Source of the DNA: Pedobacter sp. B4-66
GTDB lineage: Bacteria > Bacteroidota > Bacteroidia > Sphingobacteriales > Sphingobacteriaceae
Length of the DNA: 64,000 nucleotides
Direction: 5' to 3'
NCBI RefSeq assembly: GCF_018492665.1
Contig: NZ_JAFVME010000005.1
Location: 310,001 to 374,000, forward strand
Shown: positions 62,832 through 64,000 of the stretch, one piece after another
How positions within the stretch are numbered: position 1 is the first letter of the stretch
Layout: every line of letters starts with the position of its first letter
Notes under the pieces: model-generated
Told to the model about the DNA's origin: nothing
The model's database searches: none
What the model saw: the letters and a program-made list of their open reading frames with translations, nothing else
Program-made: the position numbers and the translations under genes

Positions 62832-64000
62832 CTATTTATTGGCTTTCGCCCAGGCATCCTTAAGGGAAACGGTACGGTTAAATACCAGGATTTCCGGAGT
62901 AGAATCTTTATCTAAGCAGTAGTATCCTTTTCTGATAAACTGATAACGAGCATTCTTATCTGCATTTGCTAAGTAAGGCTCTATATATGCTTGTTTTATG
63001 ATTTCAATGCTGTCTGGGTTCAGATAATCTTTGAAATCGCCCTCTTCAGCATCTGGAGATTCAGAAGTAAATAGACGATCGTACATTCTTATCTCGGCGC
63101 TTTTAGCGTGTTTGCTGCTAACCCAATGAATAGTGCCTTTAACGTTGATGCCGCTTGTATCTTCTCCACTCTTAGATTCAGGAATATAAGTGCAGTATAT
63201 TTCAGTTACATTACCATCAGCATCTTTCTTAAAGTCTTCACATTTCACAATGTAAGCGTGTTTAAGTCTTACCATTGCTCCCGGAGCTAGTCTGAACCAT
63301 TTTTTTGCAGGCTCTTCCATGAAGTCTTCGCGCTCAATCCATAGTTCATTGCTGAAAGGGATTTCTCTTGTTCCTCCTTTATCTTCTGCTTCAGGGTTGT
63401 TTTCACCAATGAGGATATCGTTTTGTCCTTCAGGATAATTGGTAATGATCATTTTGATAGGATCTAATACCGCCATAACCCTGTTTGCAGTTTTATTTAA
63501 GTGTTCACGAACACAGAACTCTAAAAGACTAAGTTCAATAAGGTTCTCTCTTTTAGCAATTCCGATTCTTTCACAAAACTCTCTGATACTTTCCGGAGTA
63601 TAACCACGGCGTCTTAATCCGCTTATTGTAGGCATACGAGGGTCATCCCATCCGCTTACCACACCTTCGTTTACCAATTGAAGTAGCTTACGCTTACTCA
63701 TAACCGTATAAGAAAGGTTTAAACGGGCAAATTCGTATTGTTTAGAAGGGAATATTTCGAGTTTCTCAATTAGCCAATCGTACAATTCGCGATGGGCCAC
63801 ATACTCAAGGGTACAGATCGAATGTGTAATGCTTTCAATGCTATCGCTTTGTCCGTGTGCAAAATCGTACATCGGGTAGATGCACCATTTGTTGCCGGTT
63901 CTGTGATGTTCTGCATGTTTAATACGATAGATAACAGGGTCCCTCATAATCATATTAGGGCTGGTCATGTCTATTTTCGCACGCAGGGTACAAGTTCCGT
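62832..64000 (-). CDS. glnS: Glutamine--tRNA ligase (C-terminal ~389 residues, cut by window edge)
   Basis: The frame runs open to the right edge; residues before the internal Met read GTCTLRAKID and the sequence continues NMIMRDPVIYRI, so the gene starts beyond 64000. MYDFAHGQSDSIESITHSIC, KLLQLVNEGVVSGWDDPRMP and GLRRRGYTPESIREFCE are diagnostic of GlnS. The C-terminal beta-barrel tRNA-binding domains are complete. It charges tRNA-Gln in the cytosol. Confidence 0.97.
   Translation of the reverse strand, partial: GTCTLRAKIDMTSPNMIMRDPVIYRIKHAEHHRTGNKWCIYPMYDFAHGQSDSIESITHSICTLEYVAHRELYDWLIEKLEIFPSKQYEFARLNLSYTVMSKRKLLQLVNEGVVSGWDDPRMPTISGLRRRGYTPESIREFCERIGIAKRENLIELSLLEFCVREHLNKTANRVMAVLDPIKMIITNYPEGQNDILIGENNPEAEDKGGTREIPFSNELWIEREDFMEEPAKKWFRLAPGAMVRLKHAYIVKCEDFKKDADGNVTEIYCTYIPESKSGEDTSGINVKGTIHWVSSKHAKSAEIRMYDRLFTSESPDAEEGDFKDYLNPDSIEIIKQAYIEPYLANADKNARYQFIRKGYYCLDKDSTPEILVFNRTVSLKDAWAKANK

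Noticed and set aside
1..64000. CRISPR arrays, transposases, phage genes, rRNA or tRNA genes
   Set aside because: None were found on reading the gaps and genes; gaps are short and show only promoters, hairpins and AT-rich DNA.

Overview
The window is ordinary, densely coded chromosome from an AT-rich member of the Bacteroidota, most likely a Pedobacter-like Sphingobacteriaceae bacterium (an inference). The supporting signs are: the -7 element TAnnTTTG, with a TTG/TTTG about 19-20 bp upstream, ahead of several genes; an LpxC-FabZ fusion; PorX, the response regulator of the type IX secretion system; many lipoproteins with Bacteroidota-type lipoboxes; and families largely restricted to the phylum (DUF4175, DUF2911, a DUF6249-like protein, a DPP III-like peptidase). 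I see no rRNA, tRNA, CRISPR array, insertion sequence or prophage. Both ends cut a gene: nadA on the left and glnS on the right.

Layout. 1-2861: divergent NAD synthesis genes nadA and nadB, then a gamma-carbonic-anhydrase-like protein. 2863-9524 (minus): a large Ig-like lipoprotein, mnmG with two parS-like sites in its leader, an ABC-F ATPase and ybeY. 9536-19672: a large DUF4175 membrane/coiled-coil protein, a glycerophosphodiesterase, a cold-shock protein, an unrecognised lipoprotein, a PDZ aspartyl protease, and cell-wall/alanine genes (DacB-like, VanX-like dipeptidase, alanine dehydrogenase). 19737-27770: tsaE and porX on the minus strand; on the plus strand an HD phosphohydrolase, the lipid A block lpxD-lpxC/fabZ-lpxA, an ABC ATPase and efp. 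27920-35205: folate salvage, histidine degradation (hutG, hutI), exonuclease III, cyclophilin, YceI, an extradiol dioxygenase and an aldehyde dehydrogenase. 35326-40557: a degenerate flavoprotein-like exported protein, a peroxiredoxin-thioredoxin-small protein operon, and PEP carboxylase. 40799-45347: a TetR-controlled tripartite MFS efflux operon. 45557-50484: small membrane proteins, an SMR exporter, an ECF sigma/membrane protein pair, a DUF2911 protein, and a thioesterase-DinB-histidine kinase operon. 50533-52942: gltX and a zinc metallopeptidase.

53081-59976 is the most unusual block. It holds six signalling genes in one direction: a REC-histidine kinase, a 1195-residue CHASE3-like/GAF hybrid kinase with three receiver domains, a single-domain response regulator, a CheR-type methyltransferase, a receiver-less CheB-type methylesterase and another response regulator. 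No chemoreceptor, CheA or CheW gene is in view, so the methylation pair probably acts on something other than a classical chemoreceptor. The window ends with a DPP III-like lipoprotein, an amidase lipoprotein and glnS.

I found no clearly new multi-gene system. The best leads are the CheR/CheB-hybrid-kinase block, the paired parS-like repeat in the mnmG leader, promoter/operator architectures at the tetR and ECF sigma genes, intrinsic terminators buried in opposing coding sequence, and substitutions in otherwise conserved active sites (EF-P, YbeY, PEP carboxylase, DPP III).
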